A DNA stretch of 21,191 nt from positions 1-21,191 of the forward strand of contig JAITLE010000141.1 in assembly GCA_031278075.1 (NCBI GenBank), written 5' to 3'. How positions within the stretch are numbered: the stretch's first letter is position 1; every line of letters starts with the position of its first letter. Shown piece by piece: positions 9,160-16,603 of the stretch. The DNA comes from Bifidobacteriaceae bacterium. Its GTDB lineage: Bacteria > Actinomycetota > Actinomycetes > Actinomycetales > WQXJ01. The translations under genes were made by a program, and so were the position numbers. The notes beneath the pieces were generated by a model. It searched no databases and was not told the origin of the DNA. It saw only the letters and a list, made by a program, of their open reading frames with translations.

Positions 9160-9960
9160 TCAGCGGGGGACAACCCAAGGCCGGGCGGTGACCGGGTCGC
9201 TCACGACCACGCAATCCAGGCCGAAGACGTCCTTGATCAGTTCGGCGGTGACGATCTCGGCGGGGTGGCCGGAGGCGACGATCTTCCCCTCGCGCATCGC
9301 CACCAGGTGGTCGGCGTGGCGCGCGGCCTGGTTGAGGTCGTGGAGGACCGCGAGGATGGTCGCGCCGGCGGCGTTCAGCTGTTCCAAGAGCCTGAGCAGC
9401 TCCACCTGATGGGCGATGTCCAAGAAGGTGGTCGGCTCGTCCAGGAGCAGGATGTCGGTTTCTTGGGCGAGGACCATCGCCAGCCAGACGCGTTGGCGCT
9501 GCCCCCCGGAAAGCTCGAGAACTTGGTGTTCTGCCAGGTCGGCGACGCCCGCGCGCTCCATCGCGCGAGTCACGGCGGCGCGGTCCGCGGCCGAGTCCCG
9601 CCTCAGCAAGCCCCGGTGCGGGAACCGTCCACGGGACACCAGGTCCGCCACGCTGAGTCCAGGCGGCGCCTGCGCGCTCTGCGGCAGCAAACCGACGCGC
9701 CGGGCCACGGCTTTGGTCGGGATGCGGGAGATCTCCTTGCCGTCCAACAGCACGCTGCCGCCTTGCGGCGCGAGGAGCCGGGCCAAACCGCGCAGCAGGG
9801 TCGACTTGCCGCAGGCGTTGGGGCCGACGATCACCGTGAACGCGCCGTCCTGCAACTCGAGCGAGACGCTATCGACCACTCGGGTGTGCCGGTAGCCTAA
9901 CGCCAAGTCGACCGACCGCAGCCGTGCGGCGCTCACGCCGCTCGCCTCGCTTCTCGCCAT
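9160..9960 (-). CDS. Siderophore/Fe(III) ABC importer, ATP-binding subunit (FecE/FepC family)
   Basis: This 266-residue protein is a complete ABC ATPase that powers import through the two permeases encoded just upstream. Walker A is GPNACGKST (residues 46-54). The Q-loop lies in LLPQSAQAP, the signature is LSGGQRQR (150-157), Walker B is ILLLDEPT (170-177) and the H-loop histidine is in LHDLN (207). The D-loop form TTFLDIAHQVELL and the ending around VFGLDCVVVSDPVTARP are typical of the ferric-siderophore and cobalamin group (FepC, FhuC, FecE). Its ATG start overlaps the upstream permease by 28 bp, so it is the last gene of a three-gene transcript. One TTA codon is present, at the LGYRH segment. 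Substrate identity is inferred from the neighbours: the binding protein, the flavin reductase and the iron box. Confidence 0.93.
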   Translation of the reverse strand: MARSEASGVSAARLRSVDLALGYRHTRVVDSVSLELQDGAFTVIVGPNACGKSTLLRGLARLLAPQGGSVLLDGKEISRIPTKAVARRVGLLPQSAQAPPGLSVADLVSRGRFPHRGLLRRDSAADRAAVTRAMERAGVADLAEHQVLELSGGQRQRVWLAMVLAQETDILLLDEPTTFLDIAHQVELLRLLEQLNAAGATILAVLHDLNQAARHADHLVAMREGKIVASGHPAEIVTAELIKDVFGLDCVVVSDPVTARPWVVPR

Positions 9961-10907
9961 AGCAATCCCATCAGGTAGATCCCTCCCAAACAGACTGTGA
10001 CCACGCCCAGCGGCAGCGGCTGCGGCGCGACGAACTGGGCCAACAGGTCGGATGTGAGCAGCAGCACGGCCCCGGTCGCGGCCGACGCGCCGAGCGGCAG
10101 GCCAGGGCCTTTCGCGACGCGGGCCGCCACCTGGGGGGACGCCAGCGCGATGAACGCGATCGGGCCGGCGCAGGCCGTGACGGCGGCGACCAGACCAACC
10201 CCGAGCAGCACGGCGGCCAGCCGGGCGCGGGCGGGCCGGACCCCGTGCGCGGCGGCGGCGTCATCGCCCAACTCGAGTTGGCGCAGCCAGGGCAGCAACA
10301 CTGGGGCCAGGCCGCCGATCAACGCGAGCAACGGCAGCCCCCAGGCCAGTTTCTGCCAGCTGATCAGGCTGAGCGAGCCCCCGGCCCAGATCGACGCGGC
10401 CACGGCGACCTCCTGGTTCAGCTTGGTCAGAATCCAAAGGTTGACCGCGTGCAGCATCGCGGTGACGGCTAGTCCCACCACGATCAGGCGGAACGCCTGC
10501 GCCCCGTAGCGGTGGGTCAATCCATAGACGACCGCCGCGGTGGCCAGTCCCCCGGTGAGGGCGCCGCCGGCGAGCGCCGCGCCGCCGCCGCCCAGCAGGA
10601 TGGTGGCCAGCAGCACACCAGTGTAGGAACCGGTGGCGAACCCGACTATGTCCGGCGAGCCGAGCGGGTTGGCGGTGATGGTTTGGAAGACCATGCCGGC
10701 GATCCCCAGCGCGGCGCCGAACGCGAGGGCCGCGGTTATCCGGGGCGCGCGCCACGTGAAGACCACGGTGCGGGCGAAATCGCCGCTTTCGGAGGCCTCG
10801 AACAGCTGCGGCCAGCTGATCGGGTAGTCGCCCCAGCTGAGCGCCAGCACCCCGAGCACGAGACCGGCTGCGGCCAGTCCCGCCGCGATCCACGCCCGGC
10901 GGCTCAT
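9933..10907 (-). CDS. Siderophore/Fe(III) ABC importer, permease subunit (FecCD/FepG family)
   Basis: This 324-residue integral membrane protein has many hydrophobic helices. It carries hallmark FecCD-family segments: WRAPRITAALAFGAALGIAG, then FQTITANPLGSPDIVG near residues 70-85, and GPIAFIALASPQVA near residues 235-250. It should pair with the other permease to form the translocation channel. The ATG start (10907) shares an ATGA with the stop of the upstream permease, a 4-bp overlap indicating translational coupling. A longer open frame extends upstream of this ATG, but that stretch reads as low-complexity Arg/Pro/Gly sequence out of frame with the first permease. I therefore reject a fusion. 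The family is secure; the siderophore transported is unknown. Confidence 0.93.
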   Translation of the reverse strand: MSRRAWIAAGLAAAGLVLGVLALSWGDYPISWPQLFEASESGDFARTVVFTWRAPRITAALAFGAALGIAGMVFQTITANPLGSPDIVGFATGSYTGVLLATILLGGGGAALAGGALTGGLATAAVVYGLTHRYGAQAFRLIVVGLAVTAMLHAVNLWILTKLNQEVAVAASIWAGGSLSLISWQKLAWGLPLLALIGGLAPVLLPWLRQLELGDDAAAAHGVRPARARLAAVLLGVGLVAAVTACAGPIAFIALASPQVAARVAKGPGLPLGASAATGAVLLLTSDLLAQFVAPQPLPLGVVTVCLGGIYLMGLLWREARRAA

Positions 10908-12022
10908 AGCGTCACCAGTTTGGGGCGCAAAGCGAGATAGATCAGCAGCGGCGCGCCGACGAACGCCGTGACGATGGCGGCTCGGATCTCGGAAGGGGAG
11001 ACCACCAGCCGCCCGATCACGTCCGCGGCCAGCAGCAGCGCCGGCCCGCCGAGCGCGGACAACGCGAGCACCCATGGTTGCGCCGCGCCGACCAGGCGCC
11101 GGGCTAGATGCGGCACCATCAACCCGACGAAGCTGATCGGGCCCACCAGCGCGGTGGCGGCGCCCGCCAGGAGGCTGAGGGCGGCGAGCGCCAACGCCCT
11201 GGTGACGGCCAGGTTCACGCCCAGTCCTTGGGCGGTCTCCTCGCCTAGGGCGAGCGCGTCGAGCCGTGGTCCGAGGGCTAGCGCCAGCGCGGCGCCGACC
11301 GCCGCGAATGGCGCCAGCGGGACGATCACGTCCCAGGACTTGTCCGCCAGGGAACCGATCTCCCACGCCATCATGGCGTTGAATGCCTGCCTGTCGGTCA
11401 ACCTGATGGCGCCGGTCAGCCCGGCGAGGACGGCGCCTAGCGCCATTCCGGTCAGGATCAGCCGGAGCGGGTCGCGCAGCCCGAGGGCGCAGACCGCCAA
11501 GCTGATCGCCAGTGCTCCGGCCAGGGCGAAGAACGCGTATAGCGCGGGCCGGTCCACGCCGAGCAGGCCGACCGCGAGGGCGACCGCGCACGCGGCGCCG
11601 GCGTTGACTCCGAGGATGCCCGGATCGGCCAGGGGGTTGCGGGTGAGCGCTTGGACCACCGCGCCCGCGAGGCCCAGGGCGGCGCCGGCCACCAGTCCGG
11701 CCACTGTGCGGGGCACTCTCAGGCCCAACACCAGGCCGACCACTTGAGGGTCGGCCGAGCGGCCGGTCAGGGCGGCGGCGACGTCGGCGGGCGCGATCGC
11801 CTTCGATCCGAGCGCCAGGGAGGCGACCACCGCCAGGGCGAGGCACACCACGACGAGGACCAAAGCCCGCCAGCGCCTGCGGCGCGCGGGGCGCGTGCGG
11901 TCGAGGTCTGCGGGGTTCGCGGGGTTCGCGGGGCGGTGGAGGCGCGCGGGGCGCGCGAGGTTCGCCCGCCGCGGCGGCCGCGGGCACGCCGCGGCGCGGC
12001 GCGCGTCAGGGGGATGGGTCAA
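10904..12022 (-). CDS. Siderophore/Fe(III) ABC importer, permease subunit (FecCD/FepD family)
   Basis: This 372-residue permease is the first gene of the leftward importer operon. FecCD signatures are RVPRTVAGLVAGAALGLAGA, then VQALTRNPLADPGILGVNAG, GPISFVGLMVPHLAR and a final FVGAPLLIYLALRPK. The start is TTG at 12022, with GGAG 8 nt upstream. This leaves about 50 residues of Pro/Arg/Ala/Asn-rich sequence before the first helix (RWRALVLVVV), longer than usual for the family. An internal TTG inside RALVL is an alternative start. The iron-box-like operator lies about 40-65 bp upstream, so iron-dependent repression is likely. Confidence 0.92.
   Translation of the reverse strand: MTHPPDARRAAACPRPPRRANLARPARLHRPANPANPADLDRTRPARRRRWRALVLVVVCLALAVVASLALGSKAIAPADVAAALTGRSADPQVVGLVLGLRVPRTVAGLVAGAALGLAGAVVQALTRNPLADPGILGVNAGAACAVALAVGLLGVDRPALYAFFALAGALAISLAVCALGLRDPLRLILTGMALGAVLAGLTGAIRLTDRQAFNAMMAWEIGSLADKSWDVIVPLAPFAAVGAALALALGPRLDALALGEETAQGLGVNLAVTRALALAALSLLAGAATALVGPISFVGLMVPHLARRLVGAAQPWVLALSALGGPALLLAADVIGRLVVSPSEIRAAIVTAFVGAPLLIYLALRPKLVTL
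11881..11955. repeat. Short GC direct repeats in the permease 5' end
   Basis: An identical 15-mer (GGCGCGCGGGGCGCG) occurs at 11881 and again at 11941. Between them a CGGGGTTCG unit is repeated in tandem around 11911-11936. In the permease frame the tract encodes the RPANPANPAD and RTRPARRRR part of the unusual N-terminal extension. It looks like slippage-prone low-complexity sequence. Confidence 0.7.
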
Positions 12023-12058
12023 GTGTGAGGCTCCAGGGTCGGGTGTCGGCTAACCGCT

Positions 12059-12087
12059 AATTTAGGATAGCCTTGCCTTGCTAAATT
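12059..12087. promoter_or_regulatory. DtxR/IdeR-type iron box in the divergent promoter region
   Basis: TTAGGATAGCCTTGCCTTG (12062-12080) matches TTAGGTTAGCCTAACCTAA at 14 of 19 bases. Read on the minus strand, it matches the degenerate DtxR consensus TWAGGTWAGSCTWACCTWA at 16 of 19. It is flanked by perfect 7-bp arms AATTTAG (12059-12065) and CTAAATT (12081-12087). A TAGGAT (plus) / TATCCT (minus) hexamer of TAnnnT form lies inside it, so a bound repressor could block a -10 site in either direction. It sits between the permease start (12022) and the binding-protein start (12114). The binding regulator is inferred. Confidence 0.72.
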
Positions 12088-12113
12088 CGCTCGAAATCCC
12101 CCGGAAGGAAGCC

Positions 12114-13142
12114 ATGAAACCCAGTCTCACCCTCGTCGGCGCGGCTGCCAGCCTGCTCGCCTTGCTCACCGCTTGCGCCAGCGGCGCCCCCGGAACCAGC
12201 GGCGAAACCTCCGCGACCCAGGCCACCACCACCGCCGCCGCTTCTTCCCCGGCCGAGAGCGCCTTCCCGGCGAGTGTGGAGACAAAGTTCGGCACGGTGA
12301 CCATCCCGGCCGAGCCCACCCGGATCGTGGCCTTGGGCTGGGGCGACGCCGAGACCGCGCTCGCCCTGGGCGCGCAGCCGATCGCCGCCAGCGACTGGCT
12401 GGGTTTCGGCGGAGACGGGGTCGGCCCCTGGTCGGCGGGCCTCTACCAGCAGTCGCCTGAGATCCTCGGCACGTTGGAGCTGTCCTACGAAGCGATCGCC
12501 GCCCTGAGCCCAGACCTGATCCTCGACACCCGTTCGTCGGGCGATCAAGAGCGCTACGACCGCCTGTCACAGATCGCCCCGACGGTCGGCGTGCCCGTGG
12601 GCGGCGACGCCTACATGACCACCGCCGAGCAACAGGTCGAACTCGTGGCCGCGGCGCTCGGCCAACCCGCCGCCGGCGAGGCCCTGATCGCGCAGCTGAC
12701 CGACGCTTTCGCCGCCGCCGCCGCCGCTCATCCTGAGTGGGCTGGTCTGACGGCGACCGCCGCGACCCGCACCTCGGAAGGCTGGGGCGCCTACGTCGAG
12801 GGTTCCGACAGGGTCGATTTCCTTGAGCGTCTCGGCTTCACACAGAACCCACAGATCGCGGCGCTGCCGCCGAACGAGGGGGCGATCGGTTTCTCGGTGT
12901 CGCTGTCCAGCGAACAACTCGATCTGTTCGACGCGGACCTGATCGTGGCCTTCCCGATCTGGATCGAGTCCTCCGAGATCACCGACGACCCGGTCTGGCT
13001 GCAGATCCCAGCAGTCCAGGCGGGCCACGCCGTGATCATCGACGGCGAGTTGTCCTCCGCCTATTCAGCGGCCACCGTGCCCGGCAACCTGTACGCGCTG
13101 GAACACCTGGTCCCGCTGATCGAGGCGGCCCTGGCCAGCTAG
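12114..13142 (+). CDS. Siderophore/Fe(III)-binding lipoprotein of the ABC importer
   Basis: This 342-residue extracellular binding protein (periplasmic-binding-protein type 2, Fe3+-siderophore/cobalamin family) feeds substrate to the divergent permeases. The start is ATG at 12114 after GGAAGGAA. It gives a lipoprotein signal peptide ending in lipobox LTAC with the lipidated cysteine at residue 21, then a Ser/Thr/Ala-rich tether. Family features follow: TKFGTVTIPAEPTRIVAL near residues 53-75, LSYEAIAALSPDLILDTR, YDRLSQIAPTVG, and a second lobe with VDFLERLGF and FDADLIVAFP. A TTG at 12078 would add 12 residues before the signal peptide and lies in the operator, so I reject it. The last 78 bp overlap the end of the convergent PLP-enzyme gene. 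Confidence 0.94.
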   Translation: MKPSLTLVGAAASLLALLTACASGAPGTSGETSATQATTTAAASSPAESAFPASVETKFGTVTIPAEPTRIVALGWGDAETALALGAQPIAASDWLGFGGDGVGPWSAGLYQQSPEILGTLELSYEAIAALSPDLILDTRSSGDQERYDRLSQIAPTVGVPVGGDAYMTTAEQQVELVAAALGQPAAGEALIAQLTDAFAAAAAAHPEWAGLTATAATRTSEGWGAYVEGSDRVDFLERLGFTQNPQIAALPPNEGAIGFSVSLSSEQLDLFDADLIVAFPIWIESSEITDDPVWLQIPAVQAGHAVIIDGELSSAYSAATVPGNLYALEHLVPLIEAALAS

Positions 13143-14270
13143 CGCGCCCAACGCCGAATCGAGGTCCGCGACCAGGTCGCGCACATCCTCCAGGCCGACC
13201 GACAGCCGGAGCAGGGTCTCGTCTATCCCGAGCGCCCGCCTCGCGTCCTCGGGGACATCGGCGTGGGTCTGAGTCACCGGGTAGGTGATCAGCGACTCGA
13301 CCCCGCCCAGGGACTCCGCGAACTGGATCAAACGGACGGAGGCGAGCACAGCGTGGGCGGTGGCCTGGTCGGCGACCCGGAAAGAGATCATCGCGCCGTG
13401 TCCGCTGGCCTGCCGCTCCGCGGTGGCGTGGCCGGGGTGGTCCTCAAGACCCGTGTAGAAGACCTCGCGCACCGCCGGGTGGGCCCGCAGCCAGCGCGCC
13501 AGCACCGCGGCCGACGCGGCCTGCCGTTCCATCCGGACCGCGAGAGTCTTCAGCCCGCGTTCCACCAGCCAGGCGTCGAAGGGCGCCAACGCCCCGCCGA
13601 GCGTGCAGCGCAACGCGCCGACGCGTTCCCCGAGGACCGCGTCCGCGACCACGACGACGCCCGCGATCGTGTCGTTGTGGCCCGCCAGGTATTTCGTGGC
13701 CGAGTGGACCACGATGTCCGCGCCCAGTTCCAGCGGACGCTGGAAACACGGCGTCAGGAAAGTGTTGTCCACTATCAGCAGCGCCCCAGCCGCGTGTGCC
13801 GCCTCCGCCGCCGCGACGATGTCGGCCACCCGCATCATCGGGTTCGTCGGCGTCTCCACGAACACCGCGACCGTCCGGGCGGTGATGGCGGCCGTGATCT
13901 CCTCGGCCGTCGAAGCCCGACTGAACGCCAAGCCGTTCTTCGCGGAGACGTCCGCGAACAGCCTGTGGGTGCCGCCGTAGATGTCAGCGCTGACAACCAG
14001 ATGGTCACCCGGCGCGAACAGCTCCAGCACCGTCGCGATGGCGGCCATGCCCGAAGCGAAAGCGTAAGCGGCCGCGCCTTGCTCGACGCACGCCATCGTG
14101 CGCTCGAGAGAAGAACGCGTCGGGTTGACGGAACGGGTGTAGTCGAAACCGGTCGAGCGCCCGACCCCCGGGTGCGCGAACGTGGCTGTCTGGTAGATGG
14201 GCGTGGCGATCGCGCCGGTCTGGTCGGGTGAGGGGCCCGGCCCGTGGATACATCGGGTGGAAAAGTGCAT
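13065..14270 (-). CDS. Cys/Met-metabolism PLP-dependent enzyme (cystathionine gamma-synthase/lyase family)
   Basis: This 401-residue fold-type I PLP enzyme belongs to the trans-sulfuration family (cystathionine gamma-synthase, cystathionine gamma-lyase, methionine gamma-lyase). Visible motifs are PIYQTATF near residue 24, the cofactor-contacting YTR of the neighbouring subunit (44-46), ASGMAAI (72-78), ETPTNP (139-144), VDNTF with the PLP-pyridine aspartate (168), and HSATKYLAGHND with the Schiff-base lysine at 193. The C-terminal substrate region SLGGVESLITYP and LRLSVGLEDVRDL is intact. The exact reaction cannot be read from sequence. The family core ends near LDSALG; the final 25 or so residues are antisense to the binding-protein gene and are probably non-conserved. 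The ATG start is preceded by AAAGG. I see no SAM riboswitch upstream. Confidence 0.9.
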   Translation of the reverse strand: MHFSTRCIHGPGPSPDQTGAIATPIYQTATFAHPGVGRSTGFDYTRSVNPTRSSLERTMACVEQGAAAYAFASGMAAIATVLELFAPGDHLVVSADIYGGTHRLFADVSAKNGLAFSRASTAEEITAAITARTVAVFVETPTNPMMRVADIVAAAEAAHAAGALLIVDNTFLTPCFQRPLELGADIVVHSATKYLAGHNDTIAGVVVVADAVLGERVGALRCTLGGALAPFDAWLVERGLKTLAVRMERQAASAAVLARWLRAHPAVREVFYTGLEDHPGHATAERQASGHGAMISFRVADQATAHAVLASVRLIQFAESLGGVESLITYPVTQTHADVPEDARRALGIDETLLRLSVGLEDVRDLVADLDSALGALAGQGRLDQRDQVFQRVQVAGHGGR

Positions 14271-14459
14271 GTCAAAGGGCCTTTACGCTAGGTTCTACGG
14301 GGTTCGGCGACACGCGGCTGGCCCCCGCGGCGGAGGCTCAGCGCGGCGCGTGGGACGGCATTCGGCCGCGCATTCGAGCGCTGGCGGGCACGTTCCGGAA
14401 GGCGGTCACACGCAAAACCCTACCGCCGGGCCCAGGTCGGCCGCCCGCGCCGTCTTTAC

Positions 14460-14471
14460 ATTTGTCCAAAT
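14460..14471. promoter_or_regulatory. A/T-rich dyad ATTTG-TC-CAAAT
   Basis: This perfect 5-2-5 inverted repeat lies in an A/T-rich patch inside otherwise GC-rich DNA, about 120 bp before the SIP start. It may be an operator. It does not resemble the iron box at 12062, and no function is established. Confidence 0.35.
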
Positions 14472-14473
14472 CT

Positions 14474-14542
14474 GCGCCCGATGCCGTCCGCGCCCCGCCT
14501 CCGCACACGCCCGCGAGCGCCCGACGCCGTCCGCGCCCCGCC
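14474..14542. repeat. 26-bp direct repeat, two copies, 43-bp period
   Basis: Positions 14474-14499 and 14517-14542 match at 25 of 26 bases (a T/C difference at the ninth base). They lie in the 5' region of the SIP gene, close upstream of its start. The copies consist of CGCCCG/GCCGTCCGCGCCCC-type sequence. It is probably a small duplication; a regulatory role is unproven. Confidence 0.7.
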
Positions 14543-14590
14543 CAGCCGCCGGCTTGGGCACAGCCGTCGGCAACCGTCTAAGGTGGCCTG

Positions 14591-15475
14591 ATGGCCAACG
14601 CGAACAGCCAGGTGGTCCCGCTCAGGCGCAGATCGGGGCCGGTCAGGGCGACCGTCACCCAGGCGGAGCTGGTCACACCCGCCTTGCGGCGCGTCACTTT
14701 GGTGTGCGACCAGTTCGCCGCCGCGCGGGACGTGCCCCCGGCGGCGTGGGTGCGGGGCTATTTCCCGCTCGCCGCCGCGCCGGCGTCCCAGGGGCCGTCG
14801 CACCGGCCCGGCAACGAGGAGCTCGCCGGGATGGCGGCGCGCGCCTATACCATCGTGGGCTTGCGGGCGGGAACGTTCGCCCTGGACTTCGTGCTTCACG
14901 GGCGCGGACCCGCGGCCTGCTGGGCGGCGGACGCCCGCCCGGGCGACACCCTGGACCTGGTCGGCCCGTTGGGCCGGGGCCAAGTCGAGCCGAGGCGGCG
15001 GCGCCACCTGTTCGCGGGCGACACCACCGCGCTCCCCGCGATCCGCGAGTGGCTGACGGCGATCGACCGAACCGAGCCGGACCCCGCCGGCCCACCCGAG
15101 ATCGCCGTCCACCTTTGGGCGCCGGCCGCATCCGAACGCCAAGAACTCCTCACGCCCGCCAACACCGCGGTCACTTGGCATCTCCCCGACGGCCCCAGCT
15201 TCGCCGACCTGGCCGAGGCCGGCGCCCTGGCCCCGCCCGGCTGGCATCCCAGCGACCCGGCGACCAAGTTCTTCATCGCCGGCGAGGCGGGCGCCGTGAC
15301 CCGGGCCCGGCGAGCCATCGTGGCCGCCGGCCGGCCCGCGCCGGGCAACCTCCACGCCGTGGGCTACTGGCGCGCGGGAGCGCCCGGCGACCCCGCGGCC
15401 TTGGCCCGCGTCGACGCCGAGACCAGCGCCGACACCACCCACAGCCCCGCCCCGACAGTGAACGCCGCCACGTAG
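14591..15475 (+). CDS. Siderophore-interacting protein (FAD-dependent ferric-siderophore reductase)
   Basis: This 294-residue cytoplasmic flavoprotein of the SIP/ViuB family is expected to release iron from imported ferric siderophores by reduction using NAD(P)H. An N-terminal FAD-binding barrel carries the flavin motif RAYTIVGL (84-91) and FVLHGRGPAACWA near residues 100-112, followed by ARPGDTLDLVGP. The SIP C-terminal domain has HLFAGDTTALPAI (139-151) and FFIAGEAGAVTRARR (227-241). The family's terminal GYWRAG is present at about 258-263. The last 30 or so residues after it are low-complexity and are encoded antisense to the 3' end of the convergent MFS gene (112-bp overlap). ATG is preceded by AGGTGG. 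With the ABC importer it completes an uptake-and-release pathway. Confidence 0.92.
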   Translation: MANANSQVVPLRRRSGPVRATVTQAELVTPALRRVTLVCDQFAAARDVPPAAWVRGYFPLAAAPASQGPSHRPGNEELAGMAARAYTIVGLRAGTFALDFVLHGRGPAACWAADARPGDTLDLVGPLGRGQVEPRRRRHLFAGDTTALPAIREWLTAIDRTEPDPAGPPEIAVHLWAPAASERQELLTPANTAVTWHLPDGPSFADLAEAGALAPPGWHPSDPATKFFIAGEAGAVTRARRAIVAAGRPAPGNLHAVGYWRAGAPGDPAALARVDAETSADTTHSPAPTVNAAT

Positions 15476-16587
15476 GAGAACCGCGCGGCCAAGAACCCGG
15501 CGACGAGCGGCCCAATCACTGAGCCCGTGTCCCCGGCCATCGAATAGACCGCGATTGCGTTGGTCGCACCGGGGCCGGCCGCGTCGCCGACGGCCGCGGC
15601 TGGCGCGGTGCCGATCAAAGCCGCCCCCAGCGCGTAGACCGCCAGCAGGGCTGCGAGCAGCGCCAATGACCGCGAGTACGGCAGCGCCGCCATCGCGACC
15701 GCCGCGATGAGGGCGCCGATCACCATCGGCCGTCGGCGTCCGAACATGTCCACCACCCATCCCGCCGGCCAGATCGCCGCCATCTGCACAGCCGCCGCCA
15801 CCGACATCGCGATGCCCGCGCCCAGCGCCGCCTGGGAGGCGTCGGCCACCAGATATGCGGCCACGAACAGCGGCACCAGCGAGCCGCGCGCCCCGTTGGT
15901 GTTCCAGCCCTGCGCCAGGTTCGCCAGCAGGGCCGCCTGGTAACGCCGGTCGCGCAGCACCTCGCGCAGCGGTTTCGCCTGATCGTCGGATCGGCCAGGA
16001 TCTGCGCCGCCGCCCGATGCCGACCGGCCACGCCCCGCTTCCAGTCCCGCCACGTTCTCCAAGCCGAGCGCTATCCCAGCCGCGACCACCAGCGTGAACG
16101 CGTAGAAGAAGAATGGCGCGCGCAGCGAGATCGCGGCCAGCAATCCGCCGATGGCGGGTCCGCTGACCGCGCCGACCAAAAATCCTCCCTGGTAGAGGGC
16201 CGAGGCGCGGCCGCGATGGCCCTCGTCCACCGAGGCGAGGAGGACGGTCATCGCCGCCACCGAGAACATGGCGGACCCGATCCCGCCGAGCGCCCGCAAC
16301 GCGATGAGCTCCGGGTACGATCCCGCCAAACCGACCCCGACGGATGATGCCGCGACCACGAGGACCCCGGCCACCAAGACTCCCCGATGCCCGAACCGCT
16401 GGGCCAGGACCCCCACCGCGGGCGCGAACACCAGACGCATCAACGCGAACGCGGCGATCACCGCGGCCGCGGCGAACTCGTCCACCCCGAACGAGGCCGC
16501 GAAGACGGGGAGCACCGGGTTGACCACGCCGTAGCCGACGGCCACGCCCAACGCGATCCCCGAGAGGATCCAAACGTTGCGCGGCAC
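15364..16587 (-). CDS. MFS transporter (exporter-like, 12 helices)
   Basis: This 407-residue major facilitator has about 12 hydrophobic helices in two halves. A central loop (about residues 185-210) is rich in Gly, Ser and Arg. The conserved loop after helix 2 reads GVLAQRFGHRG, and the matching loop in the second half reads GWVVDMFGRRRP. An antiporter-like GGFLVGAVSGPAIGG lies in helix 5. The start is GTG at 16587 (PRNVWILSG); the upstream ribosome site is weak. Its place beside the siderophore reductase suggests siderophore or drug export, but substrate cannot be deduced. Its 3' end overlaps the convergent SIP gene by 112 bp, covering the non-conserved tail STRAKAAGSPGAPARQ. Confidence 0.88.
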   Translation of the reverse strand: MPRNVWILSGIALGVAVGYGVVNPVLPVFAASFGVDEFAAAAVIAAFALMRLVFAPAVGVLAQRFGHRGVLVAGVLVVAASSVGVGLAGSYPELIALRALGGIGSAMFSVAAMTVLLASVDEGHRGRASALYQGGFLVGAVSGPAIGGLLAAISLRAPFFFYAFTLVVAAGIALGLENVAGLEAGRGRSASGGGADPGRSDDQAKPLREVLRDRRYQAALLANLAQGWNTNGARGSLVPLFVAAYLVADASQAALGAGIAMSVAAAVQMAAIWPAGWVVDMFGRRRPMVIGALIAAVAMAALPYSRSLALLAALLAVYALGAALIGTAPAAAVGDAAGPGATNAIAVYSMAGDTGSVIGPLVAGFLAARFSYVAAFTVGAGLWVVSALVSASTRAKAAGSPGAPARQ

Positions 16588-16603
16588 AGTGCCAGGCTAG
16601 CGC

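Larger units (their letters stand above)
14271..14590. other. Divergent intergenic region between PLP-enzyme and SIP genes
   Basis: These 320 bases should hold promoters for both flanking genes. AAAGG-G-CCTTT (14274-14284) is a short inverted repeat immediately before the PLP-enzyme start and would include its ribosome site. TAGCGT on the minus strand (14285-14290) fits TAnnnT. A rare A/T patch with a dyad (14460-14471) and a 26-bp direct repeat are listed separately. AGGTGG precedes the SIP ATG. No coding sequence is convincing here. Confidence 0.5.

Noticed and set aside
9933..11987. Possible 684-residue fused permease
   Set aside because: Only the final 324 residues look like a permease. 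The upstream part is an out-of-frame reading of the first permease, and an ATGA-coupled ATG at 10907 explains the start.
12046..12062. GGTTAGCC on the minus strand considered as a second separate DtxR site
   Set aside because: The 8-bp core matches, but the full 19-mer matches at only about 10 positions.
14287..14306. CTAGGTT half-site considered as a second iron box before the PLP-enzyme gene
   Set aside because: Only about 7 of the first 8 bases match, and the other half shows no resemblance to the consensus.
14271..14590. SAM or other riboswitch upstream of the trans-sulfuration gene
   Set aside because: I could not find conserved core helices or the sequence elements of known SAM riboswitch classes.
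14197..15522. A 441-codon plus-strand frame over the SIP gene
   Set aside because: It is Arg/Gly/Pro-rich with no motif, while the SIP frame shows FAD and NAD(P)H domain motifs.
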